DNA of 64,000 bases, taken from Prescottella agglutinans (GTDB lineage Bacteria > Actinomycetota > Actinomycetes > Mycobacteriales > Mycobacteriaceae). Where the stretch lies: positions 124,001 to 188,000 of the forward strand of contig NZ_RKLP01000004.1 in NCBI RefSeq assembly GCF_004011865.1, written 5' to 3'. Made by a program: the position numbers and the translations under genes. Under the pieces are notes generated by a model. That model ran no database searches. It was not told the DNA's origin and saw nothing but the letters and a program-made list of their open reading frames with translations. Position 1 is the stretch's first letter, and every line of letters starts with the position of its first letter. This document shows, piece after piece, positions 53,436-61,510 of this stretch.

Positions 53436-53612
53436 CTACAGCCGGGGCTTGTCGGCCGAGTCGGAACTGCCCGACATGGCCTTCAACAGCATGTAGACGC
53501 CGAAGACGATCGCGCTCACCGCCAGGATCCAGAACAGCCCCTTCACCACGGCCCCGATCAGCGCGAACGCGATCCAGATCAGCGCCACGATGCCGACAAT
53601 CTTCCAGAACAC
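53436..53612 (-). CDS. small two-TM membrane protein
   Basis: A GTG start with AGGAGG upstream opens a 58-residue frame. It reads VFWKIVGIVALIWIAFALIG, then VVKGLFWILAVSAIVFGVYML, and a charged tail ending DKPRL. Two hydrophobic segments separated by a KGLFW turn form a pattern I have seen repeatedly in small actinobacterial membrane proteins. It converges on the LysR gene, with only six bases between stops. Function unknown. Confidence 0.75.
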   Translation of the reverse strand: MFWKIVGIVALIWIAFALIGAVVKGLFWILAVSAIVFGVYMLLKAMSGSSDSADKPRL

Positions 53613-53843
53613 GATGTGCCTCCTGCTTGATCCTCACCGTCGATCCTACGATCGCGGCCCCTCGATCGTGGCATGCGGGGACCCGGAAATCACCAGCTCA
53701 GCGGCAAGATCAGGGAAAGATGGGGGTTCACCCTGACAACCCCGGACCGGCCTGGGATGCGCTCCCGCAGGCCGGTTGACATAAGCTCGGCGGGTTGGAC
53801 AGATCCGCCCCGTTCGCGAACACACGAGGAGAAGTCGAAAGTC

Positions 53844-54455
53844 GTGCCGCCGACATCACCCACGGGCACTCCCCGCAACACCGCTCGTGATCTTGCACAG
53901 ATCGCCGTCTTCGCCGCCCTCATCATCGCGTTGGGGCTTCCCGGCACGATCAACATCGGCGGTTCCGCCGTCCCGATCACGCTGCAGACCCTCGGCGTCA
54001 TGCTCGCCGGCGCCCTCCTCGGGCCCCGCAAGGGCACCCTCGCGGTCCTCACCGTGATCGTCCTCGGACTGGCACTGCCGGTCCTTGCCGGCGGCCGCAC
54101 GTCGCTGGTGTCGCTGTCGAGCCCCACCGCCGGCTTCCTCATCGGCTGGGTGCCGGCCGTCGCGGTCATCGGCTGGCTCAGCTACCGCATGCTGCCCAAG
54201 TACAACCTGTTCGCCGGCATCGCGATCAACCTGCTCGGCGGCATCGTGGTGCTGTACGTGTTCGGTATCGCCGGCATGCTGCTCAAGACCGACATGACGG
54301 TGTCCGCGGCCTTCGCGGCCAACCTCACCTTCCTGCCCGGCGACGTCATCAAGGCGGTCGTCGCCGCCGGCGTCGCCGCCGAGGTGCACCGCGCCTACCC
54401 GGCGCTCGCAGCGTCCCGCGTTCCGACCGTGCCGGTCCGGGCCGACGCCGCGTAG
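53844..54455 (+). CDS. bioY: biotin transporter substrate-binding component BioY
   Basis: BioY is the S component of an energy-coupling-factor importer and binds biotin in the membrane. The 203-residue product has six TM segments with the family motifs LPGTINIGGSAVPITLQTLGVMLAGALLGPRKG and SPTAGFLIGWVPAV. The GTG start follows CACGAGGAGAAG; the frame is open further upstream but not conserved. It is the first gene of a bioY-bioM-bioN operon, 15 bases before the ATPase. Confidence 0.93.
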   Translation: MPPTSPTGTPRNTARDLAQIAVFAALIIALGLPGTINIGGSAVPITLQTLGVMLAGALLGPRKGTLAVLTVIVLGLALPVLAGGRTSLVSLSSPTAGFLIGWVPAVAVIGWLSYRMLPKYNLFAGIAINLLGGIVVLYVFGIAGMLLKTDMTVSAAFAANLTFLPGDVIKAVVAAGVAAEVHRAYPALAASRVPTVPVRADAA

Positions 54456-54470
54456 TCACACCCCGGCACG

Positions 54471-55151
54471 ATGAGCGAGATCCGGTTCGAGTCCGTCCAC
54501 CACGCGTACGGTGAGCGCACGGTGCTCGCCGGCATCGATCTCACGCTCACCGAGGCACGCGTCGGGATCATCGGCGCCAACGGCAGCGGCAAATCCACGC
54601 TGGCGCGGATGATCAACGGACTCGTCACCCCGACCTCCGGGGCTGTGACCGTGGACGGCGTCGACACCGCCCGCAAGGGTCGGCAGGTGCGGCGCAAGGT
54701 CGGGTTCGTCTTCACTGACCCGGATCACCAGATCGTCATGCCGACGGTGTCGGAGGACATCGCCTTCTCGCTGCGCCGCAGCTCACTGAGCAAGAGCGAA
54801 CGCGCCGACCGGGTCGCGCAGGTGCTCGCCGACTTCGGGCTGGCCGGACACGCCGACCACCCCACCCACCTGCTCTCCGGCGGCCAGAAGCAGCTGCTGG
54901 CGCTCGCCGCGGTCATGGTCACCGAACCGGACGTCATCGTCGCCGACGAGCCCACCACGCTCCTGGACCTGCGCAACGCGCGGTTGATGCGCTCGACACT
55001 GGCTGGTCTGCGACAGCAGCTCGTCGTCGTGACCCACCACCTCGATCTGCTCGACGACTTCGATCGCGTGATCGTGATCGACGGCGGCCGCGTCGCCGCC
55101 GACGGCGCCCCGGCGGACGCGATAGCGCACTATCGCGAGCTGATCGGATGA
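54471..55151 (+). CDS. bioM: energy-coupling factor ATPase BioM
   Basis: The 226-residue ATPase drives the biotin importer. Walker A GANGSGKSTLARM, the Q-loop VFTDPDHQIVMPTV, signature LLSGGQKQLLALAAVM, Walker B VIVADEPTTLLDL and switch His VVVTHHLDLLDDF are all present. There is only one ATPase gene in this operon, so it would work as a homodimer, as in dedicated bioMNY systems. Its stop overlaps the bioN start by four bases. Confidence 0.93.
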   Translation: MSEIRFESVHHAYGERTVLAGIDLTLTEARVGIIGANGSGKSTLARMINGLVTPTSGAVTVDGVDTARKGRQVRRKVGFVFTDPDHQIVMPTVSEDIAFSLRRSSLSKSERADRVAQVLADFGLAGHADHPTHLLSGGQKQLLALAAVMVTEPDVIVADEPTTLLDLRNARLMRSTLAGLRQQLVVVTHHLDLLDDFDRVIVIDGGRVAADGAPADAIAHYRELIG

Positions 55152-55753
55152 CGACGCTCGGCCTCTACACCCCCGGCACCTCGCTGCTGCACCGGATGTC
55201 GCCGGGACCGAAACTGATCGCGATGGTGCTCGCCATCCTGGCGGTGACCATCCTGGTGCGCCAGCCGTGGCAGCTGATCCCCGCCGTCGTCGCGGTCGCC
55301 GCGTGCTACGCCGTCTCCCGTATTCCGGCACGAGTCGCGTTGGCGCAGCTGCGTCCGCTGCTGTGGGCGCTGCTGCTCGTCGCGGCGTTCCAGGTCGTCT
55401 TCACCGGTTGGGCGCGGGCGCTGGTGGTGTGCGGCACGATCCTGCTCGCCGTCGCACTCGCCGCGCTCGTCACGCTGACCACGCGGGTGACCGACATGCT
55501 CGACACGATCAGCCGGGCGCTGCGGCCGCTGCGGCACGTGGGGGTGAACCCCGACCGCGCGGGTCTCGTGCTGGCGATGACGCTGCGCTGCATTCCGCTG
55601 CTCACCGGCATCGTGCAGCAGGTGTCCGACGCCCGCAAGGCCCGAGGTCTCGGGTTCTCGCTGCGCGCGCTCGCGGTTCCGGTGGTGGTGTCGGCGCTGA
55701 TGACCGCCGAGGCGATGGGCGACGCGCTCGCCGCCCGCGGCGTCGACGACTGA
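55148..55753 (+). CDS. bioN: energy-coupling factor T component BioN
   Basis: The 201-residue transmembrane coupler has the EcfT/CbiQ pattern: LYTPGTSLLHRMSPGPKLIAMV at the N-terminus, four to five TM segments, and the coupling helices with the Ala-Arg-Gly motif in DARKARGLGFSLRAL. It links BioY to BioM. It ends just before the convergent pspM-like gene. Confidence 0.92.
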   Translation: MTTLGLYTPGTSLLHRMSPGPKLIAMVLAILAVTILVRQPWQLIPAVVAVAACYAVSRIPARVALAQLRPLLWALLLVAAFQVVFTGWARALVVCGTILLAVALAALVTLTTRVTDMLDTISRALRPLRHVGVNPDRAGLVLAMTLRCIPLLTGIVQQVSDARKARGLGFSLRALAVPVVVSALMTAEAMGDALAARGVDD

Positions 55754-55756
55754 GTT

Positions 55757-56623
55757 TCAGGGGCGGAAGCGGCGGTCGATCTCGTCGACCTCGCCGAGCG
55801 CGTCGGCCCAGCCCTCGAGCCGGTCGGACGCCGACAGCAGCTCCTCCCGCTGCTGCCCGAGCAGCGTGTACGACGACGATTGCGCCGGCGCGGTCATCTT
55901 GGCCGCCGCCGTGACGAGACCCTCGTACTGCGCGACGCCGACGTCCAATTGGCCGACCGCCGAGCGAATCGAGCGTTCGAGGTGGGTCGCGGCAGCGGCG
56001 GTTCCCCGCCCGGCGCTCTCCATCGCGACGACGTCGGCGGCGACGACCCGCAAGGCCGCGGACGCGGCTCGGGCGGTTTCGCCGGTGTGATCGAGTTCCT
56101 CGACGTCGACGACGGTGGACCTGCTGAGCACACCGAGCAGCTGCTGCAGGCTGTTCTCGGCGCTCGCCAGGCGCTCCATCGGTGCGCGCGCCGCCGAGCC
56201 GCTCGGCGGCAGCGGCCGCCGCGACGCCGCCGGGGCCGGCAGCGGGGTCGCCGTCAGTTGACGGTAGGTACCGACCGCGACCACCGCGGGGATCGCGAAC
56301 AGGGCCGCAGCACCCCCGGTCGCGACCATCGTCCAATCGGGGGCCGACGCGGCGGCCAGTGACGCGGCGCCCACGACGCTCGCCCCCGACGCGATCCCGA
56401 AGCGGGTGGCGCGCTTGCGGGCGCGGCGCCGCTTGCGGAGCATCCGTTCACGCGGGTCGGACCAGCGCCGCATCGTGTCGGCGACGGTCCCGCCGACCTC
56501 ACGCAGCACGCTCTGCGCGCTGTCCATCGCCGCGGACGCGCTCGAGGCGAGACCGGAGTCACCGAAGACAGAGGCGGCCGACCGGGACTGCTTCCCGGAC
56601 CGGCCGCCTCTCGTGCTGCTCAT
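55757..56623 (-). CDS. phage-shock envelope stress protein PspM-like (Rv2743c-like)
   Basis: The 288-residue protein has a Ser/Arg-rich start (MSSTRGGRSGKQSRS). A central pair of hydrophobic segments follows (TRFGIASGASVVGAASLAAASAPDW and MVATGGAAALFAIPAVVAVG), then a long helical C-terminal domain ending VDEIDRRFRP. In mycobacteria the matching gene downstream of pspA encodes a membrane partner of PspA in the clgR-pspA-pspM system. It follows pspA with 30 bases between and is likely cotranscribed. Confidence 0.8.
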   Translation of the reverse strand: MSSTRGGRSGKQSRSAASVFGDSGLASSASAAMDSAQSVLREVGGTVADTMRRWSDPRERMLRKRRRARKRATRFGIASGASVVGAASLAAASAPDWTMVATGGAAALFAIPAVVAVGTYRQLTATPLPAPAASRRPLPPSGSAARAPMERLASAENSLQQLLGVLSRSTVVDVEELDHTGETARAASAALRVVAADVVAMESAGRGTAAAATHLERSIRSAVGQLDVGVAQYEGLVTAAAKMTAPAQSSSYTLLGQQREELLSASDRLEGWADALGEVDEIDRRFRP

Positions 56624-56653
56624 CGCACCGTTTTCGTGTCGACGTGCGGTTCG

Positions 56654-57478
56654 TTACTGCGCGGCGGTCTCGCCGTTGGACGACGTCGCCGGCGGCTCGA
56701 CGGCCGCGGCGGGCTTGGCCGGGGCGGTGGCGCTGTTGCCGGACGGCAGGGCGTCGCCCTTCATCGAGGCGCGGATCTGCTCGAGGCGGCTGTGGCCCGC
56801 CATCTGCACGCTCGCCTGCTGGACCTCCATCATGCGGCCCTGAACCGAGTTCTGGGCGAGCTCGGCGGCACCGAGTGCATTCGCGTAGCGCTGCTCGATC
56901 TTCTCGCGGACCGCGTCGAGGCTGGGCGTGTTGCCCGGCGCCGAGAGCGTCTGGTCCATCGAGCGCAGCGAGTCCGAGACACGCTCCTGCATCTTCGCCT
57001 GCTCGAGCTGGCTCAGCAGCTTGGTGCGCTCGGCCACCTTCGCCTGCAGCGTCATCGCGTTCTGCTCGACGGCCTTCTTGGCCTGCGCCGCCGCCTGCAG
57101 GGCCTGGTCGTGCAGCACCTTCAGGTCCTCGACAGACTGCTCCGCCGTCACCAGCTGCGCGGCGAAGGCCTCCGCCGCGTTGGTGTACTGGGTGGCCTTC
57201 TCCACGTCACCAGCGGTGGCGGCCTGATCGGCGAGCGTGACAGCCTGGCGCGCGTTGGCGTTGAGCTTCTCGACCTCGTCCAGCTGGCGGCTGAGCTTCA
57301 TCTCGAGCTGACGCTGGTTACCGATGACCGACGCAGCCTGCTGGGACAGGGCCTGGTGCTGACGCTGAGCGTCCTCGATCGCCTGCTGAATCTGAACCTT
57401 GGGGTCGGCCTTCTCATCAATCTTGGAATTGAAGAGCGCCATCAGGTACTTCCATCCCTTGACGAAAGGATTAGCCAT
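56654..57478 (-). CDS. pspA: phage shock protein A (35-kDa antigen homologue)
   Basis: The 274-residue PspA/Vipp1-family coiled-coil protein polymerises on stressed membranes. The N-terminal amphipathic helix region reads [20 protein letters not shown], followed by [20 protein letters not shown] and long heptad-rich helices rich in Gln/Ala. The family segment [19 protein letters not shown] is present, and the tail is Ala/Pro-rich. It lies between clgR and pspM on the same strand. The leader carries a 12-bp tandem repeat. Confidence 0.94.
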   Translation of the reverse strand: MANPFVKGWKYLMALFNSKIDEKADPKVQIQQAIEDAQRQHQALSQQAASVIGNQRQLEMKLSRQLDEVEKLNANARQAVTLADQAATAGDVEKATQYTNAAEAFAAQLVTAEQSVEDLKVLHDQALQAAAQAKKAVEQNAMTLQAKVAERTKLLSQLEQAKMQERVSDSLRSMDQTLSAPGNTPSLDAVREKIEQRYANALGAAELAQNSVQGRMMEVQQASVQMAGHSRLEQIRASMKGDALPSGNSATAPAKPAAAVEPPATSSNGETAAQ

Positions 57479-57510
57479 GGGTTGATCCTGCCTCCATCTG
57501 CTGCGCCGCG

Positions 57511-57534
57511 CGATGCGCGACCCGATGCGCGACC
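57511..57534. repeat. tandem 12-bp repeat in the pspA leader
   Basis: CGATGCGCGACC occurs twice without a gap, ending 33 bases upstream of the pspA start codon. It lies in the 185-base gap between clgR and pspA and could be a regulator binding pair or a leader structure. Confidence 0.5.
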
Positions 57535-57662
57535 GTCACGCACCGAAATCGGGTTTCTGCCCTACCTGCTCGCCCGATCACGAATTTCACCGATCGGCAT
57601 GTTCGGTGCACCCGAGATCGTTTCTTTCGAATCTATCGGTTTCCGTGGACCGCCGACACCGC

Positions 57663-58037
57663 TTACGCAGCAGCCAGCGCCCGCGCGGTGGGCGCCGGGA
57701 TCACGACCCGAGTGTCCTGCGCGATACGTCCACTCACCGGCTGGGCGCCGGCACCGACGTTCTCACGATCTGCAGTGCCTCGCGACCCGACAGCCGGCAC
57801 GGCGCCGACGGCCAGCGTCTCGCTCACGTCGACCAGCACATCGGACAACGGGACCTCGAGCGCGTCGCAGATCGCAGCCAACAACTCGCTCGACGCTTCC
57901 TTGCGCCCGCGTTCGATCTCGGACAGGTAGCCGAGACTCACCCGTGCGCTGTTCGACACCTCTCGCAGGGTTCGGCTCTGCGAAACGCGGGTGCGCCGAA
58001 GACTGTCACCGATTGCCTCACGCAATAGCAGCGCCAT
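57663..58037 (-). CDS. clgR: Clp gene/envelope stress regulator ClgR
   Basis: ClgR is a Cro/XRE-type helix-turn-helix activator of clp protease and psp genes. The 124-residue product begins [20 protein letters not shown]. Its HTH is [39 protein letters not shown], and it ends in an Ala/Val C-terminus (PTARALAAA) that resembles a Clp degradation tail. It is upstream of pspA and pspM, as in mycobacteria, where it is induced by SigE. A candidate ECF-sigma promoter lies upstream. Confidence 0.95.
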   Translation of the reverse strand: MALLLREAIGDSLRRTRVSQSRTLREVSNSARVSLGYLSEIERGRKEASSELLAAICDALEVPLSDVLVDVSETLAVGAVPAVGSRGTADRENVGAGAQPVSGRIAQDTRVVIPAPTARALAAA

Positions 58038-58062
58038 CTCGCTCCTCCTTCATCCGAAACCC

Positions 58063-58088
58063 CACTCGTGATTACAAACGCACGAGTG
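58063..58088. repeat. 8-bp inverted repeat upstream of clgR
   Basis: CACTCGTG and its complement CACGAGTG are separated by 10 bases. The repeat overlaps the proposed -10 region and lies 26 bases before the clgR start, so it could be an operator. Confidence 0.45.
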
Positions 58089-58104
58089 CATGTTCTTGGT
58101 TCCC
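58075..58104 (-). promoter_or_regulatory. candidate ECF-sigma (SigE-type) promoter of clgR
   Basis: On the minus strand GGGAACC is followed after 17 bases by CGTTTG, close to the actinobacterial SigE/SigH pattern GGGAAC...CGTT. The spacing is one or two bases longer than the SigE consensus I know. The position, about 40 bases before clgR, fits the known SigE control of clgR in mycobacteria. Confidence 0.5.
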
Positions 58105-58110
58105 GAAACC

Positions 58111-58599
58111 CTATCGCGACAGACGTTCGAGCAAACTCGACACCGCCGCGTGAACGCTTCCGAGTCGAATTTCCCATCGATCGCCGCGCAGTTCCAGGGC
58201 CGTGACCTCGGTGCCGTCCGGGCCGGACACGCCCAGGTACACCGTCCCGGGAGGATGCCCGTCCTGCGAGTCCGGTCCGGCCACACCGGTCAGCCCGACA
58301 CCCCAGTCCGCGACGCACCGGCGCGTCGCGCCCTCCGCGAGCTGCGCGGCGGTGCGACGCGCCACCGGCCCGTCCTCGGCCAGGACGTCGGCGTCGACGT
58401 CGGCGAGGGTGCCCTTGAGGTCGGTCGCGTAGACGATCAACCCACCGCGCAGCACGGCGCTGGCGCCTGGCACGCCGGCCAGCGTCGCCGCCAGCAGACC
58501 CGCGGTGAGCGATTCGGCTGTCGCGATCGTCTCACCACGACGAATCAGCGCCTCGATGACTTCACCGGCGGGTGCCGCATCCGTCAACGGGTCGGTCAT
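58111..58599 (-). CDS. CinA C-terminal-domain protein (nicotinamide-nucleotide amidohydrolase type)
   Basis: The 162-residue stand-alone CinA C-terminal domain is of the PncC type, which deamidates nicotinamide mononucleotide. Motifs: ETIATAESLTAGLLAATLAGVPGAS with the active-site Ser, VYATDLKGTLADV, and GVGLTGVAGPDSQDGHPPGTVYLGV. The start overlaps the pgsA stop (ATGA). The N-terminal CinA half is absent, which is common when the gene follows pgsA. Confidence 0.9.
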   Translation of the reverse strand: MTDPLTDAAPAGEVIEALIRRGETIATAESLTAGLLAATLAGVPGASAVLRGGLIVYATDLKGTLADVDADVLAEDGPVARRTAAQLAEGATRRCVADWGVGLTGVAGPDSQDGHPPGTVYLGVSGPDGTEVTALELRGDRWEIRLGSVHAAVSSLLERLSR

Positions 58600-59231
58600 G
58601 CGCCCGCGCGCTTCACACCGGCCCGGAGCCGGATCGCCTGGACGACGTAGTCCAGGCCGGTCGCGACCGTGAGAACGACCGCGAGACCCATCAGGGTGGC
58701 ACTGAACGGCGCGAATCCGTCCGGGAGCGGGATCAGGTACAGCCCGATGGCCAGCGACTGGACCAGCGTCTTGAGCTTGCCGCCGCGTCCCGCGGGAATC
58801 ACGCCGTGCCGGAGCACCGCGAACCGCATCAGTGTGATGCCCAGTTCGCGCGCCGCGATGATGCCGGTCACCCACCACGACAGATCCCCGAGCATCGACA
58901 ACCCGACCAGGGCGGCGCCGATGAGCGCCTTGTCCGCGATCGGGTCGGCCATCTTCCCGAAATCGGTGACGAGGCCGTGTTTGCGGGCCAACTGCCCGTC
59001 GATGCGGTCGGTGACCGCCGCGACCGCGAATATCGACGCGGCGGCGATCCGCCAACCGGTGGAGTGTCCGCCGTCGGCGAACAGCGCGACGAGGAACACC
59101 GGCACCAACACGATACGCAGCACCGTGAGGATGTTGGCGATGTTGACCAGCGGAACAGGGGTGTGGGGCGCGACACCGTCGGCCGGACGGGCGTCAGGAG
59201 CGGCGCTGACGTCGCGGCGCGGCGTGCTCAT
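58596..59231 (-). CDS. pgsA: CDP-diacylglycerol-glycerol-3-phosphate 3-phosphatidyltransferase PgsA
   Basis: PgsA makes phosphatidylglycerol phosphate in the membrane. The 211-residue product has the CDP-alcohol phosphotransferase motif D-x2-DG-x2-AR-x8-G-x3-D-x3-D in DRIDGQLARKHGLVTDFGKMADPIADK. It also has about five TM segments and the NIANILTVLRIVLVPVFLVAL start. The open frame continues upstream across the divergent gene, but MSTPRRDVSA is the sensible start. It corresponds to pgsA3 of mycobacteria, directly before the argA-like gene. Confidence 0.94.
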   Translation of the reverse strand: MSTPRRDVSAAPDARPADGVAPHTPVPLVNIANILTVLRIVLVPVFLVALFADGGHSTGWRIAAASIFAVAAVTDRIDGQLARKHGLVTDFGKMADPIADKALIGAALVGLSMLGDLSWWVTGIIAARELGITLMRFAVLRHGVIPAGRGGKLKTLVQSLAIGLYLIPLPDGFAPFSATLMGLAVVLTVATGLDYVVQAIRLRAGVKRAGA

Positions 59232-59354
59232 GACCGGACCGATCCGACGGTTCGCCCAGGCACACCCGAGACGAACGGGACGTGGCGTGGGGCGATGGAT
59301 CGGGGCGGCACACTGCTCACAATATCGGTTGAGCCTATGACTACTGTGCACCAC

Positions 59355-59888
59355 ATGACATCTGGGACTCCGACAGCCGGAAGGAACGAGGCCGAAGGGA
59401 TGAAGGTGCGCCGCGCGCGTACCTCGGACGTACCGGAAATCAAGCGCCTGATCGACATCTACGCCGGAAAAATCCTGCTCGAGAAGAACCTCGTGACGCT
59501 GTACGAGGCGGTGCAGGAGTTCTGGGTCGTCGAGGAGGCCGGCGCCGTGATCGGCTGCGGGGCGATGCACGTCCTGTGGTCCGACCTGGGCGAGGTCCGC
59601 ACGGTCGCGGTGGACCCGCAGGTGAAGGGCCGCGGCGCCGGCCATCTCGTCGTCGCGAAGCTCGTCGAGGTGGCCCGCGAACTCGAACTCGAGCGGCTGT
59701 TCGTCCTCACCTTCGAGGTGCCCTTCTTCGCCAAGCACGGTTTCGCCGAGATCGAGGGCACGCCCGTCACCGCGGAGGTGTACGCCGAGATGTGCCGTTC
59801 CTACGACACCGGCGTCGCCGAGTTCCTCGACCTGAGCTACGTCAAGCCGAATACGCTGGGTAATACCCGTATGCTGCTGACGCTCTGA
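59355..59888 (+). CDS. argA: amino-acid N-acetyltransferase (GNAT, mycobacterial ArgA type)
   Basis: The 177-residue GNAT protein resembles the short actinobacterial N-acetylglutamate synthase, which starts arginine synthesis. Matching segments: VRRARTSDVPEIKRLIDIYAGKILLEKNLVTLYEAV (about residues 18-53), VDPQVKGRGAGHLVV as the acetyl-CoA loop, FFAKHGFAEIEGTPVTAEVY, and the C-terminal LDLSYVKPNTLGNTRML. In-frame ATGs at 59,337, 59,355 and 59,400 are possible starts; the middle one gives the length nearest the family's. The divergent pgsA start lies about 120 bases away. Confidence 0.88.
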   Translation: MTSGTPTAGRNEAEGMKVRRARTSDVPEIKRLIDIYAGKILLEKNLVTLYEAVQEFWVVEEAGAVIGCGAMHVLWSDLGEVRTVAVDPQVKGRGAGHLVVAKLVEVARELELERLFVLTFEVPFFAKHGFAEIEGTPVTAEVYAEMCRSYDTGVAEFLDLSYVKPNTLGNTRMLLTL

Positions 59889-59917
59889 CGCCTTCCAGAA
59901 CCCGGGATCGAGGAATC

Positions 59918-60202
59918 ATGCCGCTCTTCGCCGTCCAGTACACCTACGCTCCCGAGAAGTCCGCTCTGCGCGACGACCACCGGACCGACCACCGGGCGTG
60001 GCTCGCCGATCTGGTCCGCCGCGGCGTGGTGCACTCGTCCGGCCCGTTCGCCGACGGCAGCGGCGCGTTGATGATGGTGGAGGCGGACACCGCCGCCGAC
60101 GTGGAGGACCTGTTCGATCAGGATCCGTTCGCGAAGCGCGACCTCGTGGAGCACCGCACCGTCCGCGAATGGATCCCGGTCTTCGGGGTGTTCGTCAGGT
60201 AG
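59918..60202 (+). CDS. YciI-like protein
   Basis: The 94-residue protein has the dimeric alpha+beta barrel pattern of YciI: MPLFAVQYTYAPEKSALRDDHRTDHRAWLADLV, then GPFADGSGALMMVEADTAADVEDLFDQDPFAKRDLV with the conserved DPF, and EWIPVFGVF. Family members have unclear, possibly lyase or oxygenase-like roles. It follows argA by 29 bases and may share its transcript. A hairpin follows. Confidence 0.88.
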   Translation: MPLFAVQYTYAPEKSALRDDHRTDHRAWLADLVRRGVVHSSGPFADGSGALMMVEADTAADVEDLFDQDPFAKRDLVEHRTVREWIPVFGVFVR

Positions 60203-60211
60203 ACCAGGCAC

Positions 60212-60256
60212 GCGGAACCCGCGGCACCGACGTGACGTCGGGGCCGTGGGTTCCGC
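60212..60256. terminator. hairpin between the YciI and TerC genes
   Basis: GCGGAACCC and GGGTTCCGC form an outer 9-bp stem around an imperfect inner stem (GGC...ACG with CGT...GCC). It lies between convergent stops and can serve both. Confidence 0.65.
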
Positions 60257-60265
60257 TGCTTTCGC

Positions 60266-61294
60266 CTACTTCTTCTGCGCGACGGCCGCGTCGTCGGCGG
60301 CCTCGCCGGAGCCCTTCTCGACGGGCCCGTTGCGGGTCTTGATCAGGCTCGCGACCGCGGTCACCACGAGGACGCCGATGATCACACTCAGCGACATCAC
60401 CGTCGAGATCTCGGGCACCGCGACGTGCTCGCCGCCGTTGATGAAGGGCAGCGTGTTCTCGTGCAGTGCGTGCAGCACGAGCTTCACGCCGATGAACGCC
60501 AGGATGATCGACAGCCCGTACGACAGGTAGACCAGGCGCTCGAGCAGCCCGCCGATGAGGAAGAACAGCTGACGCAGACCCATCAGCGCGAACGCGTTGG
60601 CGGTGAACACCAGGTACGGCTCCTGCGTGAGGCCGTAGATCGCGGGGATCGAGTCGAGCGCGAACAGCACGTCGGTGAAGCCGATGACGACCAGCGCCAG
60701 CAGCAGCGGCGTGACCATCCGCTTGCCGTCGACCTTGGTGATCAGCTTGTCGCCGTCGTACTCCTCGGTCGTGGGCAGGACGCGCTTGACCATCCGGACC
60801 AGCTTGTTCTCACGGTCCTGCTCGGCCTCCGGTCCGTGGCCGGCGTCCTTGATCAGCTTGGCCGCGGTGTAGATGAGGAACGCGCCGAACAGGTAGAACA
60901 CCCAGCTGTAGGTGTTGATCGCCGCAGCACCGACCGCGATGAAGGCACCACGCATCACGAGCGCCAGCACGATGCCGATCAGCAGCACCTTCTGCTGGTA
61001 TTCGCGGGGCACGGAGAACGTCGACATGACGATCACGAAGACGAACAGGTTGTCGACCGAGAGTGCCTTCTCGGTGACGAAGCCGGCGAAGTACTCGCCG
61101 CCGAACGTGGTTCCCCAGACCGCCATCACGAAGATGCCGAAGACGATCGCCAGACCGATGTAGACCGCAGACCAGAACGCCGATTCGCGGAAGGTCGGGG
61201 CGTGCGGGGTACGCACGTGCGCGAAGAAGTCGAAGATGAAGAGTCCGAGAATCACCAGGCAGGTGATGATCCAGACGAGCGGGGATACGTGCAT
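60266..61294 (-). CDS. TerC family integral membrane protein (probable Mn2+ exporter)
   Basis: The 342-residue membrane protein has eight or nine hydrophobic segments and the TerC acidic motifs: LSVDNLFVFVIVMSTF, the FGAFLIYTAAKLIKD segment, and VVIGFTDVLFALDSIPAIYGLTQEPYLVFTANAFALMGLRQLFFL. Alx/MeeY-type TerC proteins export manganese, and the Mn2+ riboswitch directly upstream supports that role. A long charged loop after TM4 and a charged C-terminal tail are cytoplasmic. The ATG lies 10 bases after the GGAGG that the riboswitch hairpin can hide. Confidence 0.93.
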   Translation of the reverse strand: MHVSPLVWIITCLVILGLFIFDFFAHVRTPHAPTFRESAFWSAVYIGLAIVFGIFVMAVWGTTFGGEYFAGFVTEKALSVDNLFVFVIVMSTFSVPREYQQKVLLIGIVLALVMRGAFIAVGAAAINTYSWVFYLFGAFLIYTAAKLIKDAGHGPEAEQDRENKLVRMVKRVLPTTEEYDGDKLITKVDGKRMVTPLLLALVVIGFTDVLFALDSIPAIYGLTQEPYLVFTANAFALMGLRQLFFLIGGLLERLVYLSYGLSIILAFIGVKLVLHALHENTLPFINGGEHVAVPEISTVMSLSVIIGVLVVTAVASLIKTRNGPVEKGSGEAADDAAVAQKK

Positions 61295-61295
61295 C

Positions 61296-61457
61296 AGCGA
61301 TAGACCTCCGGTAGGTACGACTCACCACCGGAGGTCTCTCCCACCGATCCGACGGCGCGTGCGCCGCGGCGGATCAGCCGACAGAACCGGAGCGGCAACG
61401 GTGCCGCTCGTGTTGACGAGTCTGTCGCAGGATCGGGGATACTCCCCTCCAAAAGTG
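61296..61457 (-). promoter_or_regulatory. yybP-ykoY (Mn2+) riboswitch of terC
   Basis: Read on the minus strand, the leader has the conserved aptamer parts in order: GGGGAGTA (61,440-61,447), TCGTCAACACGA (61,408-61,419) and GAGACC (61,334-61,339). The P1 stem is GGAGG at 61,446-61,450 pairing with the CCTCC after GAGACC. That same CCTCC can pair with the terC ribosome-binding site GGAGG in a perfect 11-bp hairpin (61,302-61,312 with 61,327-61,337). The arrangement fits translation off without Mn2+ and on with Mn2+. Confidence 0.88.
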
Positions 61458-61510
61458 CTTCCCATTCAACCACAGGTAGCCCTCGCCGCCCGAAAACGCT
61501 GGACGAACGG

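Noticed and set aside
53812-53821. GTTCGCGAAC palindrome before bioY as a biotin-repressor site
   Set aside because: It lacks the longer interrupted dyad expected for BioQ and lies too close to the start, so a 10-base palindrome may be chance.
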